DNA from: Hyphomicrobiales bacterium
GTDB lineage: Bacteria > Pseudomonadota > Alphaproteobacteria > Rhizobiales > Rhizobiaceae
Assembly: GCA_900467185.1 (NCBI GenBank)
Contig: UBPA01000007.1
Location: 124,001 to 188,000 of the forward strand
DNA: 64,000 nucleotides
Direction: 5' to 3'
Shown here piece by piece: positions 29,803-38,406 of the stretch. Positions within the stretch are counted from its first letter, which is position 1; every line of letters starts with the position of its first letter. The translations under genes were made by a program, and so were the position numbers. The notes beneath the pieces were generated by a model that did no database searches, was not told the DNA's origin, and saw only the letters and a list, made by a program, of their open reading frames with translations.

Positions 29803-30195
29803 ATGAAGTTCGGCTACACGATTACCTACGTTCCCGACGTCGCAGCCTCCCTCAACTTTTTTGAGAAAGCGTTCGGCTTCCCCGTCAAGTTCCTGCATGA
29901 GGGCGGGGACTACGGCGAACTGGAGACGGGCGAAACGACGCTGGCCTTCGCCTCGACCCATCTCGCCTCTGCCCATTTTCCCGAAGGCTATGTCCTAGCG
30001 CACGCCTCGAAGCATCCTCTCGGGATGGAGATCGCCCTCGTCACCGACGATGTGGCCGTGGCCCATGCCCGAGCATTGACATGCGGTGCGCAGGAAATCA
30101 GTGCGCCGACGAAGCAGCCTTGGGGGCAGTTCGTCTCCTATGTCAGGTGTCCCGATGGTTTGCTGGTGGAGCTGTGCACCCCAGTCTCTGAATAA
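29803..30195 (+). CDS. VOC-family (glyoxalase/bleomycin resistance-like) protein
   Basis: A 130-residue single VOC-fold protein. The N-terminal MKFGYTITYVPDVAASLNFF and the C-terminal YVRCPDGLLVELCTPV are the usual repeat ends, with a Glu in VELC as a likely metal ligand. The substrate is unknown; glyoxalase, fosfomycin and dioxygenase relatives share this look. AGAGGGA precedes the ATG at 29803; a GTG start at 29776 would add nine residues. It starts 42 bases after the pssA stop and is convergent with the LysR gene. Confidence 0.82.
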   Translation: MKFGYTITYVPDVAASLNFFEKAFGFPVKFLHEGGDYGELETGETTLAFASTHLASAHFPEGYVLAHASKHPLGMEIALVTDDVAVAHARALTCGAQEISAPTKQPWGQFVSYVRCPDGLLVELCTPVSE

Positions 30196-30212
30196 TCTGT
30201 CGGCGATGACGT

Positions 30213-31121
30213 TCAGGATGGCGCGTGAAGCACCCTACGTGCCGTATCGACCACCGCCCGCGTCAGCGTGGTCAACTGGTCTGCCGCAAGCCGATTGATC
30301 TGCCAGAACAACGGAACATCCAGCGGCGTGTCGGGAATCAGCTCGACCAGCCGGCCGCGGGCTAGGTGCTCGCCAACGAGAGTCTCCGGGTTCATGCCCC
30401 ACCCCATTCCGCACAGGCTTGCCTCCACGAAACTCTGCGTCGAGGGCAGCCAGTGCGTAGGGCACGCCGGGTCCTCGCCAAGCGTCTGCCGCAGCCATCG
30501 GCTCTGAAGCCGGTCCTTCTGGTTGAAGGTCAGGGCGGGCGCTTGGGCAAACGCTACCGGGGTCATGCCGCGCGCAAAATACCGTTCCGCGAAATCCGGG
30601 CTCGCCGTCGCCCGATACCGCAACGCGCCAAGCGGCGTGCGGCGACAGCCTGAAATCGGTGCTTCCAGCGACGTGACGGCCGCCAGCACGCGGCCCTGTT
30701 GCAGCCACTCGGCCGTATGGTCCTGATCGTCCACCGCAATGTTGAGGAGATGCGGCGCCTCGCGTGAAAAGGCCGCAGCCGCCGGCAGGAACCACGTGGC
30801 AAGGCTGTCGGCATTGGTGGCGATGTGAAGCGTGACGCGGGTGCCGGGCGACAGAGGATCGGCAAGGGCGGGCAGGTGGCCGAAGAGTTCGCCTTCCAGC
30901 ATTCCCACCGTCTCCATATGCCGGCAGAGCCACGCCCCCTTCTCGGTGGCGACACAGGGCGAACCGCGGATGACGAGCGCCGTCCCCAGGCGCTCTTCCA
31001 ATGCTTTCACGCGCTGCGAGATGGCGGATGGCGTGACGTTCAGAAGCCGGGCGGCCTTGTCGAAGCTCCCCGTCTGCACGACGGCGGACACGGCTCGAAG
31101 AGAGACATAGTCGATCGCCAT
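30213..31121 (-). CDS. LysR-type regulator of the ArgP/LysG group
   Basis: A 302-residue regulator that activates basic amino acid export. The N-terminal winged helix is clear (GSFDKAARLLNVTPSAISQR, VKALEERLGTALVIRG). The effector-binding domain follows from about residue 90. The gene is divergent from a lysE-type exporter, the standard LysG-LysE/ArgP-ArgO arrangement; the effector is probably lysine or arginine by analogy. GGGGAG precedes the ATG. The 87-base shared upstream region contains an ATTAGG-N12-CCTAAT dyad. Confidence 0.9.
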   Translation of the reverse strand: MAIDYVSLRAVSAVVQTGSFDKAARLLNVTPSAISQRVKALEERLGTALVIRGSPCVATEKGAWLCRHMETVGMLEGELFGHLPALADPLSPGTRVTLHIATNADSLATWFLPAAAAFSREAPHLLNIAVDDQDHTAEWLQQGRVLAAVTSLEAPISGCRRTPLGALRYRATASPDFAERYFARGMTPVAFAQAPALTFNQKDRLQSRWLRQTLGEDPACPTHWLPSTQSFVEASLCGMGWGMNPETLVGEHLARGRLVELIPDTPLDVPLFWQINRLAADQLTTLTRAVVDTARRVLHAPS

Positions 31122-31139
31122 TAGCTCCCCTTCATCGAC

Positions 31140-31163
31140 ATTAGGGACTTTAACTATCCTAAT
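31140..31163. promoter_or_regulatory. Dyad operator in the LysR/lysE intergenic region
   Basis: ATTAGG (31140-31145) and its exact inverse CCTAAT (31158-31163) are separated by 12 A/T-rich bases. The dyad lies 19 bases upstream of the regulator gene and 45 bases upstream of the exporter gene. Position and size fit a LysR-type recognition site controlling both genes; binding is inferred. Confidence 0.6.
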
Positions 31164-31208
31164 TCAGGAGCTGGCGCTATCGAAGCTCATACCGCTTAGG
31201 AGACATCG

Positions 31209-31844
31209 ATGCCGCCTGCCTCATTGCTGAATGACATGACCCTGAGTGCCTTCACGACCGGCATCACCATGGGCCTTACCCTCATCGTCGCCATCGGCGC
31301 ACAGAACGCTTTCGTGCTGCGGCAGGGTCTGCGCAACGAGCATATCCTTGCGGTCTGCCTTGCCTGCGCCGTGTCTGATGCTGCCCTGATCGCCTTGGGT
31401 GTCACGAGCTTCCGCCAGATCGCGCAGGTCCTGCCGGGTCTCGACCCGTTCATGCGCTATGGCGGCGCCGCGTTCCTGATCGTCTACGGCGCGCGCAGCC
31501 TGCTGTCGGCCGTCCGCGCATCGGGCGCGCTCGATATCTCCGGGCAGACGGGCCGCGGCCTCGGCGTCACGCTCGCCACCTGCCTCGCACTCACCTGGCT
31601 CAACCCGCATGTCTATCTCGATACGGTCGTCCTGCTCGGCACCATCTCGACGCGGTTTCCCGGCGCGCAGGGCGCGTTTGCGGCCGGTGCGATGTCCGCA
31701 TCGTTCCTGTTCTTCTTCTCGCTCAGCTACGGCGCCCGCTGCCTGCGGCCGCTCTTCGAAAAACCGGCGGCATGGCGCGTGCTGGAGGCGATCATCGGCA
31801 TCGTGATGTTCGCGATCGCGCTCAGGCTCGTGATGGGAGTGTAG
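31209..31844 (+). CDS. LysE/ArgO-family amino acid exporter
   Basis: A six-segment inner-membrane exporter of 211 residues. GLTLIVAIGAQNAFVLRQGL near the N-terminus is the diagnostic segment of the LysE/ArgO branch, and LTWLNPHVYLDTVVLLG is conserved too. Likely substrates are lysine and/or arginine. AGGAGA is 4-9 bases before the ATG. A second in-frame Met lies at residue 10. It is expected to be switched on by the divergent LysR protein when its substrate accumulates. The stop is convergent with the SDR gene. Confidence 0.9.
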   Translation: MPPASLLNDMTLSAFTTGITMGLTLIVAIGAQNAFVLRQGLRNEHILAVCLACAVSDAALIALGVTSFRQIAQVLPGLDPFMRYGGAAFLIVYGARSLLSAVRASGALDISGQTGRGLGVTLATCLALTWLNPHVYLDTVVLLGTISTRFPGAQGAFAAGAMSASFLFFFSLSYGARCLRPLFEKPAAWRVLEAIIGIVMFAIALRLVMGV

Positions 31845-31847
31845 CGG

Positions 31848-32594
31848 CTAAGCCGGCAGGCGGTAATCCACGATCCGATTCTCGCGCACCACGAACAGCT
31901 TGCCTGTTTCGGTCTGGTCCGGCCCGACGAGCGGCAGGAGGGTCCGAGCGACCTCGGACGGGTGCGGGACGGTTTCCGGATCCTCGCCCGGCATGGCCTG
32001 CGCGCGCATGGCCGTCCGTGTGCCGCCCGGATCGACCGAGAGGATGCGCAACGGCAGGCGCTGGGTCTCCCCGGCCCATGTCCGCGCCAGCGCCTCGACC
32101 GCCGCTTTGGAGGCGGAGTAGGGCCCCCAGAACGGCTTGCACTTGTGTGCGGCCGATGAGGAGAGGATCAACGCCCGCCCGGCATCCGACTGGATCAGCA
32201 GCGGCTCCACCGTGCGGATCAGCCGCCACGTCGCGGTGACGTTGATCGTCATCACCTTTTCGAACACTTTGGCCTCGACATGGCCGATCGGCGAGATCGT
32301 GCCGAGCACGCCGGCATTGGCGACAAGAATGTCGAGCCGGCCCCAGCGCGCGTGGATCGCCGCGCCCAGCCTGTCGATCGCTTCCATGTCGGCGAGATCG
32401 AACGGCACGAGCGTGAGCGGAAGCCCGCCTTCGGCCTTGACCGCATCGTCAAGCTCCTCGAGGCCGCCCACGGTCCGCGCGCAGGCAATCACCTGTGCGC
32501 CGGCACGGGCCAGCTCGAGCGCCGTGAAATAGCCGATACCGCGCGAGGCGCCGGTGACAAGCGCGATGCGCCCCTTCAGGTCGATCGGGTTCAT
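31848..32594 (-). CDS. SDR-family oxidoreductase
   Basis: A 248-residue Rossmann-fold NAD(P)-dependent dehydrogenase or reductase. The cofactor motif TGASRGIGYF is at 15-24, followed by NAG (LVANAGVLG) and the catalytic S-Y-K set (ILSSSAAHK..., GPYSASKAAVEAL). The substrate is unknown. It starts 4 bases after the purF stop and is therefore the last gene of the cvpA-purF-SDR group. SDR genes in this position are common in rhizobia, but a purine role is not shown. Confidence 0.88.
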   Translation of the reverse strand: MNPIDLKGRIALVTGASRGIGYFTALELARAGAQVIACARTVGGLEELDDAVKAEGGLPLTLVPFDLADMEAIDRLGAAIHARWGRLDILVANAGVLGTISPIGHVEAKVFEKVMTINVTATWRLIRTVEPLLIQSDAGRALILSSSAAHKCKPFWGPYSASKAAVEALARTWAGETQRLPLRILSVDPGGTRTAMRAQAMPGEDPETVPHPSEVARTLLPLVGPDQTETGKLFVVRENRIVDYRLPA

Positions 32595-32597
32595 GCG

Positions 32598-34118
32598 TCA
32601 GCCGTTGCTCGCCATGACGGACAGCTTGCGGACATTGCTGGTCCCCTCGCGATCCAGAAGGCGCGTCGGATAGTCGCCCGTGAAGTAATGGTCGGTGAAC
32701 TGCGGCGCCTTCGGGTTGCGCGGCTCGCCGCCGACAGCCCGGTAGAGACCGTCGATCGACAGGAATTCCAGCGAATCCGCGCCGATGAAGGCGCACATGG
32801 AGGCGAGGTCCGCATGCTGGTTGGCCAGCAGCTTCTCGGCGTCCGGCGTATCGATGCCGTAAAAATCCGGATGGTAGATCATCGGGCTTGCGACGCGGAT
32901 ATGCACTTCGAGCGCGCCCGCTTCGCGGATCATCTGGACGATCTTCAGCGAGGTGGTGCCGCGCACGATCGAATCGTCGATCAGAACGACGCGCTTGCCC
33001 TCGATCATCGCGCGGTTGGCGGAATGCTTCAGCTTGACGCCGAAGGCGCGGATCGACTGCGTCGGCTCGATGAAGGTGCGCCCGACATAATGGTTGCGGA
33101 TGATGCCGAGTTCGAACGGAATGCCGCTCGCCTGGGCAAAGCCGATGGCCGCCGGCGTGCCGCCATCGGGCACCGGCACCACGACATCCGCCTCGACCGG
33201 GGCTTCCTTGGCAAGGTTGATGCCCATGTTCTTGCGGGCGACATAGACGTTGCGGCCGCCGACGACCGAATCGGGCCGGGCGAAATAGACATATTCGAAC
33301 AGGCAGAGCCGCTCCGGCATCGGCGCTTCCGCCTTGCGCGATTCGATGCTGATCGAACCGTCCGGCTGAATTTCGCAGATCACGACCTCGCCGTTCTCGA
33401 CATCGCGGACGAACTTCGCCCCGATGATGTCGAGCGCGCAGGTCTCGGAAGCGAAGATCGGCTTGCCGTCGAGCTCGCCCATCACGAGCGGGCGGATGCC
33501 GTAGGGGTCGCGCGCGGCCATCAGCTTGGTGCGGGTGATGGCGAGCATGGAATAGCCGCCCTCGACCTGGCGGATCGCATCGACGAAACGCTCGCCGGAA
33601 CCGGCATGCTTGGAGCGGGCGATGAGGTGCAGCACGACTTCGGTATCCGAGGTCGACTGACAGATGGCGCCATCGGCAATCAGCTGGCGGCGCAGCGTCA
33701 GGCCGTTGGTCAGGTTGCCGTTATGCGCGATGGCGATGCCGCCGACCTCGAGTTCGGCAAACAGCGGCTGCACGTTGCGCAATGCCACTTCGCCGGTGGT
33801 CGAATAGCGCGTATGGCCGATGCCGATGAAGCCCGGCAGTTTGGCGAGTGTGGCGGGATCCGTGTAGTGGTCGCCGACGAGGCCCATCCGCTTTTCGGTG
33901 TAGAACTGCCGCCCGTCGAAGGTGACGATGCCGGCCGCTTCCTGTCCGCGATGCTGGAGGGCATGCAGGCCGAGCGCCGTCAGCGTGGCGGCGTCCTCAT
34001 GTCCGAGGATGCCGAAAACGCCGCACTCCTCGTGCAGCGTATCGCCGTCCATCTCGTCATGGATCTCGGTCGCACGCAGGTCTTTGGCGGCGGAGGCGGG
34101 GGACTGGGGCAGGGTCAT
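32598..34118 (-). CDS. purF: Amidophosphoribosyltransferase PurF
   Basis: Commits PRPP to purine synthesis using glutamine. The N-terminal glutaminase nucleophile is C32 (HEECGVFGI), so a 31-residue propeptide must be removed or the start is internal (Met23 is an option). The PRTase domain has VVLIDDSIVRGTTS and the flexible loop. Bacillus-type PurF carries an Fe-S cluster through C-terminal cysteines; this protein reads HYFTGDYPTRL there and has no such cysteine pair. AAGGTGAT precedes the ATG. cvpA lies 139 bases upstream. Confidence 0.96.
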   Translation of the reverse strand: MTLPQSPASAAKDLRATEIHDEMDGDTLHEECGVFGILGHEDAATLTALGLHALQHRGQEAAGIVTFDGRQFYTEKRMGLVGDHYTDPATLAKLPGFIGIGHTRYSTTGEVALRNVQPLFAELEVGGIAIAHNGNLTNGLTLRRQLIADGAICQSTSDTEVVLHLIARSKHAGSGERFVDAIRQVEGGYSMLAITRTKLMAARDPYGIRPLVMGELDGKPIFASETCALDIIGAKFVRDVENGEVVICEIQPDGSISIESRKAEAPMPERLCLFEYVYFARPDSVVGGRNVYVARKNMGINLAKEAPVEADVVVPVPDGGTPAAIGFAQASGIPFELGIIRNHYVGRTFIEPTQSIRAFGVKLKHSANRAMIEGKRVVLIDDSIVRGTTSLKIVQMIREAGALEVHIRVASPMIYHPDFYGIDTPDAEKLLANQHADLASMCAFIGADSLEFLSIDGLYRAVGGEPRNPKAPQFTDHYFTGDYPTRLLDREGTSNVRKLSVMASNG

Positions 34119-34257
34119 CGCGGTATCACCTTTTTCTCGGCGGGTGCGGTTGGCATATCGTAGCGCGTCATCGCGCCTTCAACCAGCAATACCGGCGGAA
34201 AGATCGATGAAACGACAACAGCCCGCAAAGCGGGCTGGCATGTCTGGCGCAGGCGCG

Positions 34258-34875
34258 TCAGTTGTTGGTCGTCGGTGCGGCAGGCGCAAGGGCCGGCGCG
34301 TCGTCGGACGGCACCGGCTCGTTGGGCGGCGTCGTGCCGTCCAGCTCGCCCTCGGGCGTCGGCTTGCCGGTCAGGCGGTTCACCACGGTGGTGCCGACAT
34401 CTTCCGGAAGCAGCGCCACGAGTTTCGTGCCGAGATTGTCGAGCAGCGGCTTCGACTTCGCCTGGATGACCCAGGTCGGCTGCTGCTCGGGCTTCACGAT
34501 CCAGTTGAAGAACAGCATGGCGACGACGATCAGGAGAACGCCGCGCGCCGCCCCGAACAGGAAGCCGAGCGTGCGATCGAGCGCGCCGATGCGGCTGTCG
34601 ATGATGAAGTCCGCAATCCGCATGGTGATGAAGGAGATGATGATCAGGGCGACGAGGAAGATGACGCCGGCCGAACCGGCCGTGGCGATGGCATCGCTCG
34701 TCGTGTACTGCGCCGCATAGGGCTTCAGGTAGGGATAGAGGAAATAGGCGGCGGCGGCGGCGCCGAGCCAGCTGGCGACCGAAAGCACCTCGCGCGAGAA
34801 GCCGCGGACCATCGCAAGGACGGCCGAGAACAGCGCGACACCGATCACGATCCCGTCGAGAATGGTTATGGGCAT
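34258..34875 (-). CDS. cvpA: CvpA family membrane protein
   Basis: An inner-membrane protein of 205 residues with four predicted segments. MPITILDGIVIGVALFSAV and MVRGFSREVLSVASWLG are CvpA hallmarks; E. coli CvpA is needed for colicin V production, and its role elsewhere is unclear. The C-terminal 40 residues are acidic and Pro/Ala-rich (GTTPPNEPVPSDDAPALAPA) and probably unstructured. It precedes purF, as in many proteobacteria. The start at 34875 has AGGA upstream; 63 bases of earlier frame look non-coding. Confidence 0.92.
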   Translation of the reverse strand: MPITILDGIVIGVALFSAVLAMVRGFSREVLSVASWLGAAAAAYFLYPYLKPYAAQYTTSDAIATAGSAGVIFLVALIIISFITMRIADFIIDSRIGALDRTLGFLFGAARGVLLIVVAMLFFNWIVKPEQQPTWVIQAKSKPLLDNLGTKLVALLPEDVGTTVVNRLTGKPTPEGELDGTTPPNEPVPSDDAPALAPAAPTTNN

Positions 34876-35099
34876 GGTCGTCCTACTCCGAACAAGCGCC
34901 AGGCGGGATCCGCACCGGGGCATCTGCAGTCGCCGCACGTGAACCCGGCTCCGATCTGTCGCGGAACCGGACGGAGCATGTATACCGAAACGGCGGCCGT
35001 GTCCCGATATGCTTTGGCCCGATAGGCTCGGGCGCTATGCTTGGCCCGAAAACACCGGGCAGTGGCCGAGCGCCCATCTTGCGGTGTCCCGCCGTCCGG

Positions 35100-36503
35100 T
35101 CAGTCGTCCGCATCCGTCTGGCGCAGGGCACCCTTGGCGCCGGCGATGCGCGCGACCAGGTCCGGCAGGCTCTCCATTTCCCCCAGCGCCATGCCCGAGC
35201 CCTTGGGCAGATCGGGAGAGGCGCAGGGCAGGACAGCTTGCGAGAAGCCGAGTTTCTCGGATTCCTTCAAACGCTGGGCCGTATGCGCAACCGGCCGGAT
35301 GGCCCCGGACAGGCTGATTTCGCCGAAATAAACGCAATCGGTGGGAAGGGCAAGTCCGGCAAGCGAGGAAACCAGTGCGGAAGCCACCGCAAGGTCCGCC
35401 GCGGGCTCCGCGATGCGGTATCCCCCAGCCACGTTCAGATAGACGTCGTGTTGCCCCAGCCGCACCCCGCAATGGGCCTCCAGCACTGCGAGGATCATCG
35501 ACAGCCGCGCCGAATCCCAGCCGACGACGGCGCGCCGCGGCGTTCCGAGCGAGGTCGGCGCCACCAGCGCCTGCACCTCCACCAGGACCGGCCGCGTGCC
35601 TTCCATGCCGGCGAACACGGCGGCGCCCGGCGATTTCGCGTTGCGTTCGCCGAGGAAAAGCTCGGAAGGATTGGTGACTTCGCGCAAGCCCTTGTCCGAC
35701 ATTTCGAACACGCCGATCTCGTCGGTCGGCCCGAAGCGGTTCTTCACCGTGCGCAGGATGCGGTAGTGGTGGCCGCGGTCGCCCTCGAAATAGAGGACGG
35801 CATCGACCATGTGCTCGACCACGCGCGGCCCGGCGATCTGGCCTTCCTTGGTCACGTGGCCGACGAGCACGACGGTGGCGCCCGTCTGCTTGGCGAAACG
35901 GATCATCGCCTGAACGCCGGTGCGAACCTGCGTCACCGTGCCCGGGGCCGAATCGACGACGTCGCTCCACAGCGTCTGGATGGAATCGATGATGAAGAGA
36001 TCCGGCCGCTTGCCCTCCGACACCGTCGCGAGGATGTCCTCGACATTGGTCTCCGCCGCCAGCAGTACGTCGGTGTCGGCAGCACCGAGACGCTGGGCGC
36101 GCAGCCGTACCTGCGCCACGGCCTCTTCGCCCGAGACGTAGATGATGCGGTGACCGTTGCGCGAGAGAGCCGCGGCGGCCTGCATGAGCACCGTGGATTT
36201 GCCGATGCCCGGATCGCCGCCGATCAGCACGGCCGATCCGCGCACGAAGCCGCCGCCCAGCGCCCGGTCGAATTCCGAGATGCCGGTCGTGATGCGCGGC
36301 GCATCCTCCGTCTCGCCCGAGAGCGTGGTCAGCGCTACGGGACGCCCCTTCTTCGGCGTCTTGCCCGGCCCGCCGCCGATGCCGCCGAGCGGATCCTCCT
36401 CGACGATGGTGTTCCACTGTCCGCAGCCCTCGCACTTTCCCACCCAGCGGGAAGTGACGGTGCCGCAATTCTGGCAGACGAAATTGGTTCTGGCCTTGGC
36501 CAT
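35100..36503 (-). CDS. radA: DNA repair protein RadA
   Basis: A RecA-like branch-migration ATPase acting in recombination. The N-terminal zinc finger is C10-x2-C13...C24-x2-C27, Walker A is GGDPGIGKST near 95, and the RadA signature KNRFG occurs in TVKNRFGPT near 258. The Lon-like C-terminal domain ends at 467. The start codon directly abuts the stop of the parE-type gene (TGAATG) and lacks its own strong ribosome binding site, so its expression may depend on reinitiation from the toxin gene. Confidence 0.96.
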   Translation of the reverse strand: MAKARTNFVCQNCGTVTSRWVGKCEGCGQWNTIVEEDPLGGIGGGPGKTPKKGRPVALTTLSGETEDAPRITTGISEFDRALGGGFVRGSAVLIGGDPGIGKSTVLMQAAAALSRNGHRIIYVSGEEAVAQVRLRAQRLGAADTDVLLAAETNVEDILATVSEGKRPDLFIIDSIQTLWSDVVDSAPGTVTQVRTGVQAMIRFAKQTGATVVLVGHVTKEGQIAGPRVVEHMVDAVLYFEGDRGHHYRILRTVKNRFGPTDEIGVFEMSDKGLREVTNPSELFLGERNAKSPGAAVFAGMEGTRPVLVEVQALVAPTSLGTPRRAVVGWDSARLSMILAVLEAHCGVRLGQHDVYLNVAGGYRIAEPAADLAVASALVSSLAGLALPTDCVYFGEISLSGAIRPVAHTAQRLKESEKLGFSQAVLPCASPDLPKGSGMALGEMESLPDLVARIAGAKGALRQTDADD

Positions 36504-36815
36504 TCAGTCGGTATCGCTTTCGGTAAAGGTGGACGGAGAGATGGTCCGGCGTCCGTGGAGGACGCGCACGACGTTGAAATCTGTTTCGGTGACGAAGAAA
36601 TAGATGCAGCGCTCGCGATAGACGAAATACCGCAGACCGGGAAAGACATCGCGGCTCGTGCTGATGAAGCCGAGACCTGCCGTTCTTTCGATGTGATCCG
36701 TCAAGTCTGTTATGAAAGCGTCGGCTGCGACCGGGTTTTCTTCTGCAATGTACTCAAAGGCGCCCGCCGGGTTTTTCAGTGCGCGACGGCTCATGTTCAG
36801 GCGCCGAGCGAGCAT
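36504..36815 (-). CDS. ParE/RelE-family toxin
   Basis: A 103-residue basic protein with the ParE pattern LARRLNMSRRALKNPAGAFEYIAEENPVAADAF and the beta strands FVYRERCIYFFV and FNVVRVLHGRR (each cited partly). ParE toxins poison DNA gyrase; RelE relatives cleave mRNA; the YRE and RVLHGRR segments favour ParE. The start at 36815 overlaps the antitoxin gene by 62 bases, a larger overlap than usual; an ATG at 36794 is possible. Its stop codon touches the radA ATG. Confidence 0.82.
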   Translation of the reverse strand: MLARRLNMSRRALKNPAGAFEYIAEENPVAADAFITDLTDHIERTAGLGFISTSRDVFPGLRYFVYRERCIYFFVTETDFNVVRVLHGRRTISPSTFTESDTD

Positions 36816-37059
36816 CTTGTCGTTCCCGTCCGAGTGCGAGGATCTGTTTCTTCAGGTCGCCAGCCTTCTCGAACGTGACGGTGCGCCCCTCCTTGATATC
36901 GTCCTCACCAACCTTGATCAGGCGCCGCAACTCTTCGTCTTCCTCGCGCAGAACCTGAAGTCCGGCCCGGATCACATCGTCGGCGGTGCGATAGGCACCG
37001 GCCTGAAGTTGCCCTTCGATGACGGCGCGGTCTTCGTCGCTCAAATGGATGTCAGTCAT
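36754..37059 (-). CDS. ParD-family antitoxin
   Basis: A 101-residue ribbon-helix-helix antitoxin. The DNA-binding front part is MTDIHLSDEDRAVIEGQLQ and AYRTADDVIRAGLQVL; the charged rest (LREEDEELRRLIKVGEDDI) would wrap the toxin. It should repress its own promoter. The ATG at 37059 is preferred over 37107 because ParD proteins start this way. The C-terminal 15 residues (APEHEPSRTEKPGGRL) run into the toxin gene and are longer than usual. alr ends 57 bases upstream of the start. Confidence 0.85.
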   Translation of the reverse strand: MTDIHLSDEDRAVIEGQLQAGAYRTADDVIRAGLQVLREEDEELRRLIKVGEDDIKEGRTVTFEKAGDLKKQILALGRERQDARSAPEHEPSRTEKPGGRL

Positions 37060-37116
37060 GCTGATCTCCTTTTGTTCTCTTCTAGCGCATCTCGACCGGC
37101 TTTCCAAGATGCCGCC

Positions 37117-38262
37117 TCAAACTTCGTCGTCGGCCTCGCGATAGGCGCGATCGTAGCGGTGGCCGAGGCTTGTCAGCAGTTCGTAGCCGATGGTTCCGCC
37201 GGCACGCGCGACATCGTCGAGCGCGATGTTGCGTCCGAAGAGTTCGATGTAATCGCCGGCACGCACAGCGTTTTCCGGCAGGTCCGTCACGTCGAACAGG
37301 CTGAGGTCCATGGTGACGCGGCCGACATGGGGAACCCTGCGGCCATGCAGGAAGCCATAAGCGCCGGAGGGTGCCGCCTGCCGCAGCGTCACGCCGCTGC
37401 CGGACACCGAGCGGTGGTAGCCGTCGGCATAGCCGACCGAGGCGATGGCGATGCGGCTGTCGCGGGCAAAGGTCGCGGTGGCGCCGTAGCTCGCCGAGCC
37501 ACCCCTCGCCACGGAGCGCACCTGGATGATCCGGGCCTCGGCGGTCACGACCGGCGTCATCGGATTGGCCATGCCGTTGACCGCCTCGCCGCCATAGGTG
37601 GCGATGCCGGGGCGGGTCAGGTCGAAATGATAGTCGGGCCCGAGATGGACGCCCGCGGAATTGGCAAGGCTTGCCTCCACGCCGTCGAAGGCGGCGCTGA
37701 CCGCGCGGAAGGCCGACAGCTGCCGGGCGTTCAGCGGATGCGCGGGGTCGTCGGCGCAGGCAAGGTGGCTCATGACCAGCATCGGCGAGAAGCTCGCCGG
37801 GCGCGCCGGGTCGGCGGCAAGCGCCATGGCCTCTTCCAGGGAAAGGCCGAGCCGGTTCATGCCCGTATCCACATGCAGCACGCAAGGGTGATCGCCGTGC
37901 TCGGACAGGGCCGCCATGAAGAAGGCGAGCTGCTCTTCGGAATTGATGACCGGCACCAGCCCGTTTTCGAAGAACAGCGGCTCGATGCCGGGCCAGAGGC
38001 CGGCGAGAACATAGATGCGGCCTTCGGGCACCAGCGGGCGCAGAGCGACACCTTCTTCCGCATTCGCCACGAAAAAATCCCGCGCTCCAGCTCGGTAAAG
38101 CGTCTCCGCCGCCGCCTCGATCCCGATTCCATAGGCATCCGCCTTCAGCACGGCCGCCGCCCGCGCGCTTCCCGACCGCGCCTTCATCTGGCGCCAGTTG
38201 TCGGCAAGCGCCTGCAGGTCGATGGTCAGGCGGTTCGCCGCAGCGGAAAAGACGTCGTCCAT
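37117..38262 (-). CDS. alr: Alanine racemase
   Basis: PLP enzyme interconverting L- and D-alanine for peptidoglycan. The cofactor lysine is K40 (AVLKADAYGIG) and the second catalytic base is Y259 (GSASYGATATF). The N-terminal barrel and the C-terminal beta domain (GYADGYHRSV, GRVTMDLSLFDVT) are both complete. The ATG at 38262 gives 381 residues; the open frame upstream to 38667 runs into the divergent araC-type gene and is a shadow. Together with dnaB and radA it belongs to the minus-strand core order. Confidence 0.95.
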   Translation of the reverse strand: MDDVFSAAANRLTIDLQALADNWRQMKARSGSARAAAVLKADAYGIGIEAAAETLYRAGARDFFVANAEEGVALRPLVPEGRIYVLAGLWPGIEPLFFENGLVPVINSEEQLAFFMAALSEHGDHPCVLHVDTGMNRLGLSLEEAMALAADPARPASFSPMLVMSHLACADDPAHPLNARQLSAFRAVSAAFDGVEASLANSAGVHLGPDYHFDLTRPGIATYGGEAVNGMANPMTPVVTAEARIIQVRSVARGGSASYGATATFARDSRIAIASVGYADGYHRSVSGSGVTLRQAAPSGAYGFLHGRRVPHVGRVTMDLSLFDVTDLPENAVRAGDYIELFGRNIALDDVARAGGTIGYELLTSLGHRYDRAYREADDEV

Positions 38263-38406
38263 GGTACCTCTGAGATCGCGCGTTCGAGCTTGAAACCAGA
38301 TAGTCCTGACAGACCAGTGGGGCAAGCGGAAGGCGATGTCGAAGGTCCATGGCAAAGCGTCACTTTTGTTCAAGATCGGGTCCACGTCCTGCGCTATTCT
38401 CGCCTC

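Noticed and set aside
36712-38406. Long N-terminal extension of the AraC-type protein
   Set aside because: The open frame is antisense to parDE and alr; the regulator begins at 38407 where the cupin and helix-turn-helix parts start.
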